A stretch of DNA of 8,278 nucleotides from an uncultured Bacillota bacterium (GTDB taxonomy: Bacteria; Bacillota; Dehalobacteriia; UBA4068): positions 1 to 8,278 of the forward strand of contig CAKRYM010000057.1 of the NCBI GenBank assembly GCA_934427095.1. Direction: 5' to 3'. The notes under the pieces are model-generated. The model was not told the DNA's origin and did no database searches. It was given only the letters and a program-made list of their open reading frames with translations. The first letter of the stretch is position 1. Every line of letters begins with the position of its first letter. Below are positions 1 to 5,539 of the stretch, piece by piece. The position numbers and the translations under genes are program-made.

Positions 1-306
1 GGGCTACGGGATGCGATTACCCTAGTTTTTGGTGGCGGTATGATCGCCATGTTAATTGGGGTTATCGCTTATCCGCTCTATTATTTATGGGGTGCAGAAA
101 GAAATGAAATTATTTTAGTCTTGAGCGTGATGGACGCTATAGGTATTGTGTTGGCCCTTAGTCTAGTCATTAATTGGGTAATTGGTGATGAAGTGTCTAA
201 TTTGACATACTATATTAGCTTATTTTTCATGTTATCCATTACTGCTCTAGCTTTTGGTTTATCCTATTTCCTATCTTGCCAGATTTTCCGTCATAAAGAA
301 TATTAA
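1..306 (+). CDS. C-terminal part of an integral membrane protein, probably ABC-2 type permease (5' truncated by window)
   Basis: The reading frame is open from the first base and ends at TAA 304-306, so only the last 101 residues are visible and the true start lies upstream. The peptide is strongly hydrophobic. About three membrane segments can be seen (roughly residues 10-32, 37-60 and 68-93), and a short basic tail ends in FRHKEY. A last helix followed by a YFLS..IF..KEY-like tail is typical of ABC-2 family export permeases (the ABC2_membrane_5 type), in which the permease pairs with a separate ATPase. No ATPase is visible here; one would be expected upstream. The membrane topology is seen directly, while the family call rests on the tail pattern and could be wrong. 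A strong terminator follows 20 bases downstream, so this is the last gene of its transcript. Confidence 0.6.
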   Translation, partial: GLRDAITLVFGGGMIAMLIGVIAYPLYYLWGAERNEIILVLSVMDAIGIVLALSLVINWVIGDEVSNLTYYISLFFMLSITALAFGLSYFLSCQIFRHKEY

Positions 307-326
307 ATCAACAATCATTATCCATG

Positions 327-360
327 GGACGGCAGCATGCTGCCGTCCTTTTGTCTTTTT
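327..360 (+). terminator. Rho-independent terminator after the permease gene
   Basis: Bases 327-348 form a perfect 22-base palindrome (arm GGACGGCAG, loop CATG), followed by TTTTGTCTTTTT at 349-360. The GC-rich 9-bp stem and U-rich tail make a clear rightward terminator that separates the membrane gene from the cotJ operon. Confidence 0.92.
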
Positions 361-422
361 AGAGGCGTGAGTAGATCTTTTCTCCCATGGCAAGTCCGCT
401 TAACAAGTCGGACCAGCTTTTT

Positions 423-453
423 TGTCACAGGCTGCTGTGAAATGCATAAGATG
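423..453 (+). promoter_or_regulatory. Candidate mother-cell sporulation promoter (sigma-E-like) for cotJ
   Basis: GTCACAGG (424-431), a 13-base spacer and CATAAGAT (445-452) resemble the sigma-E pattern (about GTCATATT, 13-15 bases, CATACAAT). The -10 matches better than the -35. A start point near 460 would give a leader of about 23 bases before the cotJA ATG. B. subtilis cotJ is known to be a sigma-E operon, which supports the reading. A 6-bp dyad TCACAG-gctg-CTGTGA (425-440) overlaps the -35 and spacer and could bind a regulator. No good sigma-A promoter is visible between the terminator at 360 and the gene. Confidence 0.5.
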
Positions 454-482
454 TAGGGAAAAAATCAAAGGAGGGTGCTTCC

Positions 483-668
483 ATGAACAATTGTGCCGGA
501 ACTCTCTCGCCCTGCGGCGAGGGCTGCATGAAAGCGGGGTATGCGTTTGTCCCTGTTCAGGACGTAGACCGGTTTTATGATTACGAATCTGCGTTTGTCT
601 GCGGTACGATTTTCCCTGATTTATGTATCCCTAAGGGAAAATATGGGCCCAATGAAAATTTTAGATAA
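483..668 (+). CDS. cotJA: Spore coat-associated protein CotJA
   Basis: This 61-residue protein matches the CotJA family, with the core YAFVPVQDVDRFYDYESAFVCGTIFPDL, here described as a Y-x-P-x-Q stretch, an aromatic Y-D-Y-E-S-A-F segment and a G-T-I-F-P-D-L motif (about residues 20-47). It is somewhat shorter than the B. subtilis protein (about 82 residues), mainly at the C-terminus. In the family CotJA is needed for CotJC to be incorporated in the spore coat. The N-terminus has four cysteines (residues 4, 11, 15 and, further in, 40). The start is an ATG with AAAGGAGG 8 bases upstream. It is the first gene of the cotJA-cotJB-cotJC operon, 14 bases before cotJB, whose ribosome binding site begins inside the TAA stop. 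Confidence 0.9.
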   Translation: MNNCAGTLSPCGEGCMKAGYAFVPVQDVDRFYDYESAFVCGTIFPDLCIPKGKYGPNENFR

Positions 669-682
669 GGAGGTAAAGGAAA

Positions 683-928
683 ATGGATCAGAATGCTTTA
701 ATGATGCAGCTGCAACAGACTGGCATGACCATGGATGATCTGCGCATTTATCTTGATACCCATCCGGATGATAGCTTCGCCATCCAGCGTTACAACGAAA
801 GCGCCAAGAAGTATCATCAGCTGAATCAGGAGTATTTACAATACGGACCGCTGATTTCCATCAATTGGCAAAACGACGATAAGAGCTGGAAATGGGCTGA
901 ACAGCCCTTCCCCTGGGATTTGGCATAG
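683..928 (+). CDS. cotJB: Spore coat protein CotJB
   Basis: This 81-residue protein is close to the usual CotJB length (about 87 in B. subtilis). It shows the family features: an N-terminal helix, then LRIYLDTHPDD (residues 20-30), a helical stretch with the YN...YHQL region, a YGPL motif (about 54-57) and the tryptophan-rich end W-K-W-A-E-Q-P-F-P-W (about 70-79). It is soluble, with no signal peptide or membrane segment. CotJB is a small inner-coat component encoded with CotJA and CotJC; its molecular role is not known. The ATG is preceded by AAGGAGG at 667-673 (9-base spacing). The gene sits between cotJA and cotJC with 14-base gaps, so the three are almost certainly one transcript. Confidence 0.92.
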   Translation: MDQNALMMQLQQTGMTMDDLRIYLDTHPDDSFAIQRYNESAKKYHQLNQEYLQYGPLISINWQNDDKSWKWAEQPFPWDLA

Positions 929-942
929 AAGGAGGATAACCC

Positions 943-1533
943 ATGTGGATCTATGAAAAGAAGCTGCAATATCCTGTTCGGGTAAGCAGCACCAATCCGC
1001 AGCTGGCAAAATTTTTGTTGTCGCAGTATGGCGGCCCTGATGGTGAACTTAGTGCTTCTCTGCGGTATTTGAATCAGCGCTATACCATGCCCACCAATCA
1101 GCTAAAAGGATTGTTGACGGATATTGGTACCGAAGAATTGGCTCATTTGGAAATTATTGCTACCATGGTCTATCAGTTGACCAAGGATGCTGATATGGAA
1201 GAAATCATTGCTTCGACCTTTGGCGGCAGCTTTGTGGATCATGGTAAAGGCCTGTTCTATGTGGACGCAACGGGCAATCCTTGGACGGCCACATATATTC
1301 AGAACAAAGATGACCCGATCGCTGATTTGACAGAAAACATGGCTGCAGAACAAAAAGCCAGAGCTACGTATAATCATTTAATTGACTTGACAGATGACCC
1401 TGGGGTGATTGATGCTCTGCGTTTCTTAAGAGAGCGAGAAATCGTGCATTTCCAGCGCTTTGGGGAAGCCTTGGATCAGGTGCAGGCGGATTTTGCTTGT
1501 GCGAAACGTCCTCAGCCCAGAGAAAACGAATAA
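943..1533 (+). CDS. cotJC: Spore coat protein CotJC, manganese-catalase family
   Basis: The 196-residue protein is full length for CotJC (189 in B. subtilis) and belongs to the dimanganese catalase family. The four-helix ferritin-like metal site looks complete: Glu35 in DGELSAS, Glu65 and His68 in EELAH, Glu136 in MAAEQKAR and Glu166/His169 in REIVHF, which fit the five ligand positions of Lactobacillus manganese catalase (three Glu, two His). It may therefore bind two Mn ions and remove hydrogen peroxide at the spore surface, although the activity is inferred. AAGGAGG at 929-935 lies 7 bases before the ATG. It is the last gene of the operon and ends 12 bases before a strong terminator. The N-terminal MWIYEKKLQYPV is typical of clostridial CotJC proteins. 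Confidence 0.95.
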   Translation: MWIYEKKLQYPVRVSSTNPQLAKFLLSQYGGPDGELSASLRYLNQRYTMPTNQLKGLLTDIGTEELAHLEIIATMVYQLTKDADMEEIIASTFGGSFVDHGKGLFYVDATGNPWTATYIQNKDDPIADLTENMAAEQKARATYNHLIDLTDDPGVIDALRFLREREIVHFQRFGEALDQVQADFACAKRPQPRENE

Positions 1534-1545
1534 AAATACGCAAAC

Positions 1546-1580
1546 AAAAGCAGCCCCAAAAAGGGGCTGCTTTTCTGTTT
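1546..1580. terminator. Bidirectional terminator between convergent cotJC and the DUF1294 gene
   Basis: A perfect 12-bp stem (AAAAGCAGCCCC 1546-1557 with GGGGCTGCTTTT 1563-1574) has a 5-base A loop and is flanked by A and T tracts on both sides. It can end transcription of cotJABC (stop at 1533) and, on the other strand, of the leftward dehydrogenase-PflX-DUF1294 operon (stop at 1595). Confidence 0.93.
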
Positions 1581-1594
1581 TGCACGAAAAATTT

Positions 1595-1894
1595 TTAAAA
1601 AGAAAACTGCGGCTGCAGGCTGAAAAATCCTTGTTGCCACAGAACAAAAATCAATGCTGCCTGCACAAGAATGATAATCGGTAACCCAAGCATGAATTTT
1701 TTATGTTTGGTTTTATGTCGGACAATGAGCATAGTCAGATATTCCACCAGACTACCACCTAAAATAGCGATGATGAACAAATTCGCCTCCGAAACCCGGC
1801 GGCGTTTCGGATTTTTGCTAATGATTTTGTCATAAACAGTCATCAACAAGGCAATGGCGGAAATGACGCAAAGATAGAAAATAAGATAAATCAG
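1595..1894 (-). CDS. DUF1294 small membrane protein, likely CTG start
   Basis: Residues 19-99 match the DUF1294 family: a TVYDK motif, a basic R-R-R-V-S-E stretch, a helix with LGGSLVEYLTML, the conserved RHKTKHKKF block and a final membrane segment GLPIIILVQAALIFVLW. The function of the family is unknown. The first ATG or TTG in frame (1843-1849) would remove the N-terminal membrane helix that the family normally has, and none has a ribosome binding site. The frame stays open up to the TAA of the upstream radical SAM gene (1895-1897). Right after it is CTG (1894-1892), with GGAGAGGGG 6 bases before. Starting there gives 99 residues and restores the helix LIYLIFYLCVISAIALL. I chose this start; an ATT at 1891 or a TTG at 1849 are alternatives. 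It is the last gene of its operon. Confidence 0.8.
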   Translation of the reverse strand: MIYLIFYLCVISAIALLMTVYDKIISKNPKRRRVSEANLFIIAILGGSLVEYLTMLIVRHKTKHKKFMLGLPIIILVQAALIFVLWQQGFFSLQPQFSF

Positions 1895-2779
1895 TTACAG
1901 CCCCTCTCCGTTAAATTGTGGGATAAAGCTTTCTTCTGCCGCATCCCCTTCTTGTAAAAAACCATATTCAATATCCAAAGATTCAGCGTAATCTAGTAAT
2001 TCCTCGTATTCTGCCTGCGTGACCTTGCGGTTAAGCGCGGGATAGTTGGCTACATGGGGCAGGGGAGTGTATTGATTCATCACGCTTAGGAATACGGCAT
2101 CCCCATATGTTTCATGTACATAGCGCAACACTTGCTTGCCATCTTCCACACAGCCTGGTAGCAGCAGATAACGGATAATCATACCTCGTTTTAGCATACC
2201 GTCTGAACCCAATTGAAAGGGGCCGCATTGCCGGAACATTTCTTGAATGGCTTCCTTCGCTACAGCAAAATAATTGGCGGCATGGGAATAGAGGGCAGAA
2301 AGTTGGCTGGATATATATTTTAAATCTGGTAGCCAAATATCCACCGCACCTTCTAAAAGCCGAAGAGTTTCCGGTTTTTCATAAGCGGAACTGTTCCAAA
2401 TCACAGGAATACGTAGACCTTGTTCCTTAGCGGAACGAATAGCGGCTGCAATCTGCGGGGTAAAATGAGTGCCTGTCACCAAATTGATATTGTGTGCTTC
2501 TTTTGCCTGTAATTCTAGGCAAATTTCCGTTAACCTTTCTTGGCTGATGCTTTTGCCGGCTTCCCCATTGGAAATAGCTTGGTTTTGGCAAAACACACAG
2601 TGTAAATTACAGCCAGAAAAGAAAATCGCGCCGCTCCCTTTTTGGCCAGAAAGAATAGGCTCTTCCCAAAAATGCAAAGCAGCTCTAGCTGCCATCAAAT
2701 TAGTTACGGCACAGCAACCGATTTCCCCTTGGCTACGGTCCACGCCACAGTCCCGTGGGCAGAGAAAGCATTTTACCAT
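1895..2779 (-). CDS. PflX-like radical SAM protein (pyruvate-formate-lyase-activating enzyme homologue)
   Basis: This 294-residue protein is a cytosolic radical SAM enzyme of the PflX group (COG1313). The radical SAM cluster motif is C57-N-L-H-C61-V-F-C64, the CxxxCxxC pattern that binds a 4Fe-4S cluster and SAM, preceded by GSGAIFFSGC. An N-terminal cysteine set C4-x2-C7-x3-C11 ... C22-C23 (CFLCPRDCGVDR then GEIGCC) is the other hallmark of the group and may hold a second cluster. The length is usual for the family. The substrate is unknown; no pyruvate formate-lyase or other glycyl radical enzyme is seen nearby, so a true activase role is not supported. The ATG at 2779 lies 3 bases after the stop of the dehydrogenase gene, with GAGGG 8 bases upstream inside that gene, so translation is probably coupled. 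Confidence 0.87.
   Translation of the reverse strand: MVKCFLCPRDCGVDRSQGEIGCCAVTNLMAARAALHFWEEPILSGQKGSGAIFFSGCNLHCVFCQNQAISNGEAGKSISQERLTEICLELQAKEAHNINLVTGTHFTPQIAAAIRSAKEQGLRIPVIWNSSAYEKPETLRLLEGAVDIWLPDLKYISSQLSALYSHAANYFAVAKEAIQEMFRQCGPFQLGSDGMLKRGMIIRYLLLPGCVEDGKQVLRYVHETYGDAVFLSVMNQYTPLPHVANYPALNRKVTQAEYEELLDYAESLDIEYGFLQEGDAAEESFIPQFNGEGL
1901..1909 (-). promoter_or_regulatory. Ribosome binding site deciding the CTG start of the DUF1294 gene
   Basis: GGAGAGGGG on the minus strand (1909-1901) lies inside the last codons of the radical SAM gene, 6 bases before CTG at 1894. None of the later TTG/ATG candidates at 1849, 1846 and 1843 has a purine-rich site in front. The arrangement suggests translational coupling: ribosomes ending at TAA 1897-1895 restart at the adjoining CTG. 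Confidence 0.55.
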
Positions 2780-2782
2780 GGG

Positions 2783-3745
2783 TTATCCCTCGTATTTCCG
2801 ATACCCTAGGGAAAAATCCACTTGATTTTGCAAAGGTTCGCCAGCAATATAGCGGTGCAGGTTTTTGGCAGCAATCTCTGTGATAAAATCCAGCGTTTCC
2901 GGTAAATTGTATTTGCCGGAAATATGCGGGGTAATAAAAACATTCTTAGCTTGCCAGAGTGGATGATCCGCAGGGAGGGGTTCCGGCTCCGTAACATCTA
3001 ATGCGGCGCCGGCCAGCTTTCCATTGTTCAGGGCTTCTGTCAGAGCAAGATGGTCCACCGAGGAGCCTCTGCCCATATTGAGAAAATAAGCATTCTGCTT
3101 CATCCGATTAAAGCGATCCTGGTTAAAAAGGTGATAGGTATCTGGCGTTCCTGGTAATGCGCAGGCAACGATATCCATTTCGGGTAAAAGTTCATCTAAT
3201 TTATCCTGGGTATACAGACCGCCGCGAAGATAATGGGGGCAAGGTTGTCCCCCATGCCGGCGAATCCCGGCAACTTCAGCCCCCATGGCATCCAATAACC
3301 GGGCGAAGCTACCTCCGGCATCTCCGCACCCTACCACCAAAGCCGTACTACCCCGTACAGCACGAACCGTTCCTAAGCCTTGCCAAACCCGGTTTTCCTG
3401 GGCGAGACGGTAACGGTCTAATTTTTTCATCAGCGTAAGGAGCATCCCTAACATATGCTCAGATAAAGCTAAGCCGTAAGCTCCGGTAGCGCAGGTAATT
3501 TGCACCCCTGGGAGATTCTCTGGGGTATAACCTTCTACCCCGGCAGAATTGAGTTGTACCCATTTTAATTTGGGTGCTTTCGTCAGTAGCTGAGGAGAAA
3601 CATTGCCGATCACAATTTCCGTCTCTGCCACGTCTGCTTCCGTTACCTCTTTTGGTTTCACATAGTGAAAGGAGGCATTTGGGGCCACGGTATGGAGTTG
3701 TTCTTTTTGTTCTTCCGTTAAGGGGAGTTGTACCAGGATGTTCAT
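2783..3745 (-). CDS. D-2-hydroxyacid dehydrogenase, NAD(P)-dependent
   Basis: The 320-residue protein has the complete layout of the D-isomer-specific 2-hydroxyacid dehydrogenases. A flavodoxin-like substrate domain (about 1-95, with WVQLNSAGVEGY around 62-73 and the ALSEHMLGMLL helix start around 93-103) is followed by the Rossmann domain with G139-C-G-D-A-G144. The catalytic residues are visible: Arg226 in NMGRGSSVD, Glu255 in DVTEPEPLP and His274 in TPHISG. It should reduce a 2-keto acid to a D-2-hydroxy acid or do the reverse; the substrate cannot be read from the sequence. The residue after the second beta strand is I-R-R-H, with arginines where NAD-preferring enzymes often have Asp, so NADPH preference is possible. 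AAAGGAT precedes the ATG. It is the first gene of the operon, behind a sigma-A promoter. Confidence 0.93.
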   Translation of the reverse strand: MNILVQLPLTEEQKEQLHTVAPNASFHYVKPKEVTEADVAETEIVIGNVSPQLLTKAPKLKWVQLNSAGVEGYTPENLPGVQITCATGAYGLALSEHMLGMLLTLMKKLDRYRLAQENRVWQGLGTVRAVRGSTALVVGCGDAGGSFARLLDAMGAEVAGIRRHGGQPCPHYLRGGLYTQDKLDELLPEMDIVACALPGTPDTYHLFNQDRFNRMKQNAYFLNMGRGSSVDHLALTEALNNGKLAGAALDVTEPEPLPADHPLWQAKNVFITPHISGKYNLPETLDFITEIAAKNLHRYIAGEPLQNQVDFSLGYRKYEG

Positions 3746-3782
3746 GGATTTATCCTTTTACCTTTCTGGTTGTTTCAATCAA

Positions 3783-3811
3783 ATTATAACAAAGCCAACT
3801 TGGCAATGCAA
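3783..3811 (-). promoter_or_regulatory. Sigma-A promoter for the dehydrogenase-PflX-DUF1294 operon
   Basis: On the minus strand TTGCAT (3811-3806) is followed after exactly 17 bases by TATAAT (3788-3783), a perfect -10 and a 4/6 -35. Transcription would start near 3776, about 30 bases before the dehydrogenase ATG at 3745. It is the best vegetative promoter in the window apart from that of blaI. Confidence 0.8.
3794..3804. repeat. Small dyad within the dehydrogenase promoter spacer, possible operator
   Basis: GCCAACTTGGC (5-bp arms around one base) lies entirely between the -35 and -10 elements, where a bound repressor would block RNA polymerase. No regulator gene is adjacent. An 11-base dyad can occur by chance, so this is only a candidate. 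Confidence 0.3.
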
Positions 3812-3907
3812 GGCTACTGGTTGATCGAAATAGAAGTCAGATTTGTTGCCAAACCAGCATATTGTTTTGAAAATCTGCCTGGATTTCCCCTTTTTCTTTT
3901 AATCAGG

Positions 3908-5272
3908 TTAGATAGGCGCGCAATCGGTGTCAATGTTATGCGCAATAAAGCGAGCTTTAAAGTTACGCTGTTTGCATAGGGTACCAGTAGAGCCTTCAGA
4001 AACATCTGTGTCATCCGGTACGACAAATTTGACACATTTTACCAGCACATCGCGGCAAGTAGAGAAATTGTGCGCAGGAATGGTTACTGTTTTCATACCA
4101 CGTTGATATTCCATGCCATCCTCATCTACCTCAGTGAGAATGATGGCTAATGCTACCCGTTTGCGAGGGCAGACATTTTTCACGGTCACATCTAATTGAA
4201 TGATACGACCAGTAGATTCCAGATACGTGTCACCCAAATCTACTAAGGTGGAATCAACACAGCCGTCCACTGTTAAATCCACGGGCGTGGGACAGGGTTC
4301 CGGGTTGACCACAATTTCACATTCCACTGCTACGGTAGGCGCGGGGAAGGTGACCACATTGTTTTCCGCATCAGAGTAGGTGATAGACTGGTTGACAAGC
4401 TTTGTTCCTGAGGTCTGCGCCGTGTGCTGGACAATAAATTTCAGAATCGCGCTTTCACTAGCTGATACCCCTAATTCTGGTATAGTCCACTTCAAGCTAT
4501 GGTTGTCTATCATGGTTGCTGAACCTTTGGTGGGGGACAGAATGCTTTTGATGACAAAATCCGGATTCACCGTTTCATCAATTTGGATATTCGTTGCGCC
4601 GGTTTTGGAAATGTTCGCTGCCAGCTCAGCAAAGAGTTCTTCCAAATCCGCTGCATCTGGCGTCACAGCAACATGTGAGGCGTCAGGGTCGGAAGCCCAA
4701 TTGTTGAGCGCATTGATATCCAATCCATCAGAGCCAATCAAACCGATACAATAAATGGTGATACCTTGTGCTCTTGCCGCCGCTGCTATCGGGGCAGGCG
4801 GGGAATCGGCGGTGGTGTTCCCATCGGTAAACATCACGATCACTTTGGCATTGCTTGAAGAAGGATCAAACAACTGTGTGGCTTTGGTAAATGCATCTTC
4901 GTGATTGGTTGTTCCCCCTGCAGTGAGAGCATCTACAGCGCCCTTCAAAGTATCCACAGAAGTAATTAATTGGGTGTCATCCACCGCGGTGGTGGCAAAG
5001 CTGACAATACCAATTCGGCTGCCACTGCCGATCTGTCCGTCCTTTGCCCCATTGGTCGTCTCTGCGATAATATCAATAAAGGTTTTTGCGCCAAGCTTCA
5101 TATTCGCCAGCGGCGTTCCGGTCATACTATCAGAGCGATCCAAGGCCAGTACAATGTCAGTAGGATTGGCGATGATATCCGGTGCTGCGGTTAAGGCCAG
5201 CGTTACACGGAAAGGACCATCGCATTCAATACGATCTGTATTAATTCCTTTATTTGAGCTTGTTACACCCAT
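3908..5272 (-). CDS. VWA-domain protein with intact MIDAS and cysteine-rich C-terminal domain; putative sporulation gene
   Basis: Residues about 30-230 form a von Willebrand factor A domain. The MIDAS metal site is complete: Asp45-x-Ser47-x-Ser49 (in ALDRSDSM), Thr121/Thr122 in GGTTNHEDAF and Asp150 in MFTDGNT. A beta-rich region (about 230-330) follows, then a C-terminal domain (about 330-454) holding eight cysteines and a V-x-L-D-V-T-V-K-N-V-C-P core, ending CAPI. There is no signal peptide, membrane helix or sorting motif, so the protein is cytoplasmic or assembled from the mother cell. VWA domains bind partners through a divalent metal. The first ATG (5278) is only 2 bases from AAGGAGG; the second (5272, MGVTSS) is 8 bases away like the cotJ genes, so I prefer it. 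It is a single-gene unit with a cotJ-like promoter candidate. The role is unknown. Confidence 0.82.
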   Translation of the reverse strand: MGVTSSNKGINTDRIECDGPFRVTLALTAAPDIIANPTDIVLALDRSDSMTGTPLANMKLGAKTFIDIIAETTNGAKDGQIGSGSRIGIVSFATTAVDDTQLITSVDTLKGAVDALTAGGTTNHEDAFTKATQLFDPSSSNAKVIVMFTDGNTTADSPPAPIAAAARAQGITIYCIGLIGSDGLDINALNNWASDPDASHVAVTPDAADLEELFAELAANISKTGATNIQIDETVNPDFVIKSILSPTKGSATMIDNHSLKWTIPELGVSASESAILKFIVQHTAQTSGTKLVNQSITYSDAENNVVTFPAPTVAVECEIVVNPEPCPTPVDLTVDGCVDSTLVDLGDTYLESTGRIIQLDVTVKNVCPRKRVALAIILTEVDEDGMEYQRGMKTVTIPAHNFSTCRDVLVKCVKFVVPDDTDVSEGSTGTLCKQRNFKARFIAHNIDTDCAPI

Positions 5273-5280
5273 TGGCATTA

Positions 5281-5287
5281 CCTCCTT
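5281..5287 (-). promoter_or_regulatory. Ribosome binding site that decides the start of the VWA gene
   Basis: AAGGAGG (minus strand, 5287-5281) ends 2 bases before the ATG at 5278 but 8 bases before the ATG at 5272. In cotJA, cotJB and cotJC the same site is 7-9 bases from the start, which favours 5272 and a protein beginning MGVTSS. Confidence 0.65.
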
Positions 5288-5290
5288 CTG

Positions 5291-5302
5291 GGGGTTAACC
5301 CC
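5291..5302. repeat. Palindrome GGGGTTAACCCC at the likely transcription start of the VWA gene
   Basis: A perfect 12-base palindrome lies just upstream of the ribosome binding site. It is followed (plus-strand order) by GCATA-t-TATGC at 5306-5316, the putative -10, and by GGGG-ctacct-CCCC at 5317-5330. The three nested or adjoining inverted repeats could be a binding site for a regulator or form a structured 5' leader. Whether they act is not known. Confidence 0.6.
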
Positions 5303-5306
5303 ATAG

Positions 5307-5336
5307 CATATTATGCGGGGCTACCTCCCCTTGACA
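5307..5336 (-). promoter_or_regulatory. Candidate sporulation-type promoter of the VWA gene, similar to that of cotJ
   Basis: Reading leftward, TGTCAAGGG (5336-5328) precedes GCATAATATG (5316-5307). The cotJ candidate reads TGTCACAGG then GCATAAGATG. The -10 agrees at 9 of 10 bases, the -35 shares TGTCA..GG, and the offset between elements is 20 against 21 bases. The -10 to ATG distance is also alike (29 or 35 against 30 bases). No sigma-A pair is evident here. Confidence 0.42.
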
Positions 5337-5445
5337 CGTTTTAGAAAAATCTGTGACAGTAGTTGAAGGAATTTCTTTTTATAGGCTTGTAAGGCCAAAG
5401 GTGTTTCTTCTTCTGTTGCTGGAGCTATCCGTTGCGCCTTCCTAA

Positions 5446-5482
5446 TAAAAAGAAAAAGATGCGTGAAAAGCGCATCTTTTTC
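5446..5482 (-). terminator. Terminator of the blaI-M56 operon
   Basis: A perfect 12-bp stem (GAAAAAGATGCG 5452-5463 with CGCATCTTTTTC 5471-5482) has a 7-base loop. Read leftward it is followed by TTTTTATTA, 58 bases after the M56 gene stop. A- and T-rich arms on both sides make it potentially bidirectional. It insulates the VWA gene from the operon upstream. Confidence 0.88.
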
Positions 5483-5500
5483 CTTTTGCCTCCCGTGGGA

Positions 5501-5528
5501 TTGACATAGCACTATACTACATTATAAA
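5501..5528 (+). promoter_or_regulatory. Possible rightward promoter antisense to the end of the M56 gene
   Basis: TTGACA (5501-5506), a 16-base spacer and TATAAA (5523-5528) make a near-consensus sigma-A promoter on the plus strand. No rightward gene follows; a transcript would run antisense into the M56 metallopeptidase gene, whose stop is at 5540. It may be a chance match in an AT-rich gap. Confidence 0.35.
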
Positions 5529-5539
5529 TTAGCGATGGG

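Noticed and set aside
394..423. GTCCG...CGGAC hairpin followed by TTTTTT as a second terminator
   Set aside because: The stem is only 5 bp with a 10-base loop and a 4-base gap to the T run; the strong terminator at 327-360 already explains the end of transcription.
1102..1377. Minus-strand frame of 91 residues inside cotJC
   Set aside because: It lies wholly opposite the well-supported cotJC gene, with no start signals of its own.
1895..2779. Calling the radical SAM gene pflA (pyruvate formate-lyase activase)
   Set aside because: The N-terminal CxxCxxxC block and overall layout fit the PflX group, and no glycyl radical enzyme gene is nearby.
3838..3877. CAGATTT...AAATCTG inverted repeat downstream of the VWA gene as its terminator
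   Set aside because: The stem is 7 bp and AT-rich with a 26-base loop, and no T tract follows leftward. I see no convincing terminator for the VWA gene.
3814..4035. Minus-strand frame of 73 residues overlapping the end of the VWA gene
   Set aside because: Most of it is an out-of-frame reading of the VWA gene and its 3' flank; no ribosome binding site.
4905..5306. Plus-strand frame of 133 residues opposite the start of the VWA gene
   Set aside because: It is the mirror of the VWA coding sequence; the VWA domain with complete metal site is clearly the real product.
5321..5512. 63-residue minus-strand reading frame between the VWA and M56 genes
   Set aside because: It starts at GTG without a ribosome binding site, runs through the terminator stem at 5452-5482 and overlaps the VWA promoter candidate. 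The peptide has no family features.
5511..5530. TACTACAT as a BlaI-type half operator after the M56 gene
   Set aside because: The second half is missing and it does not match the GTCTA-N6-TAGAC dyads at the operon's own promoter.
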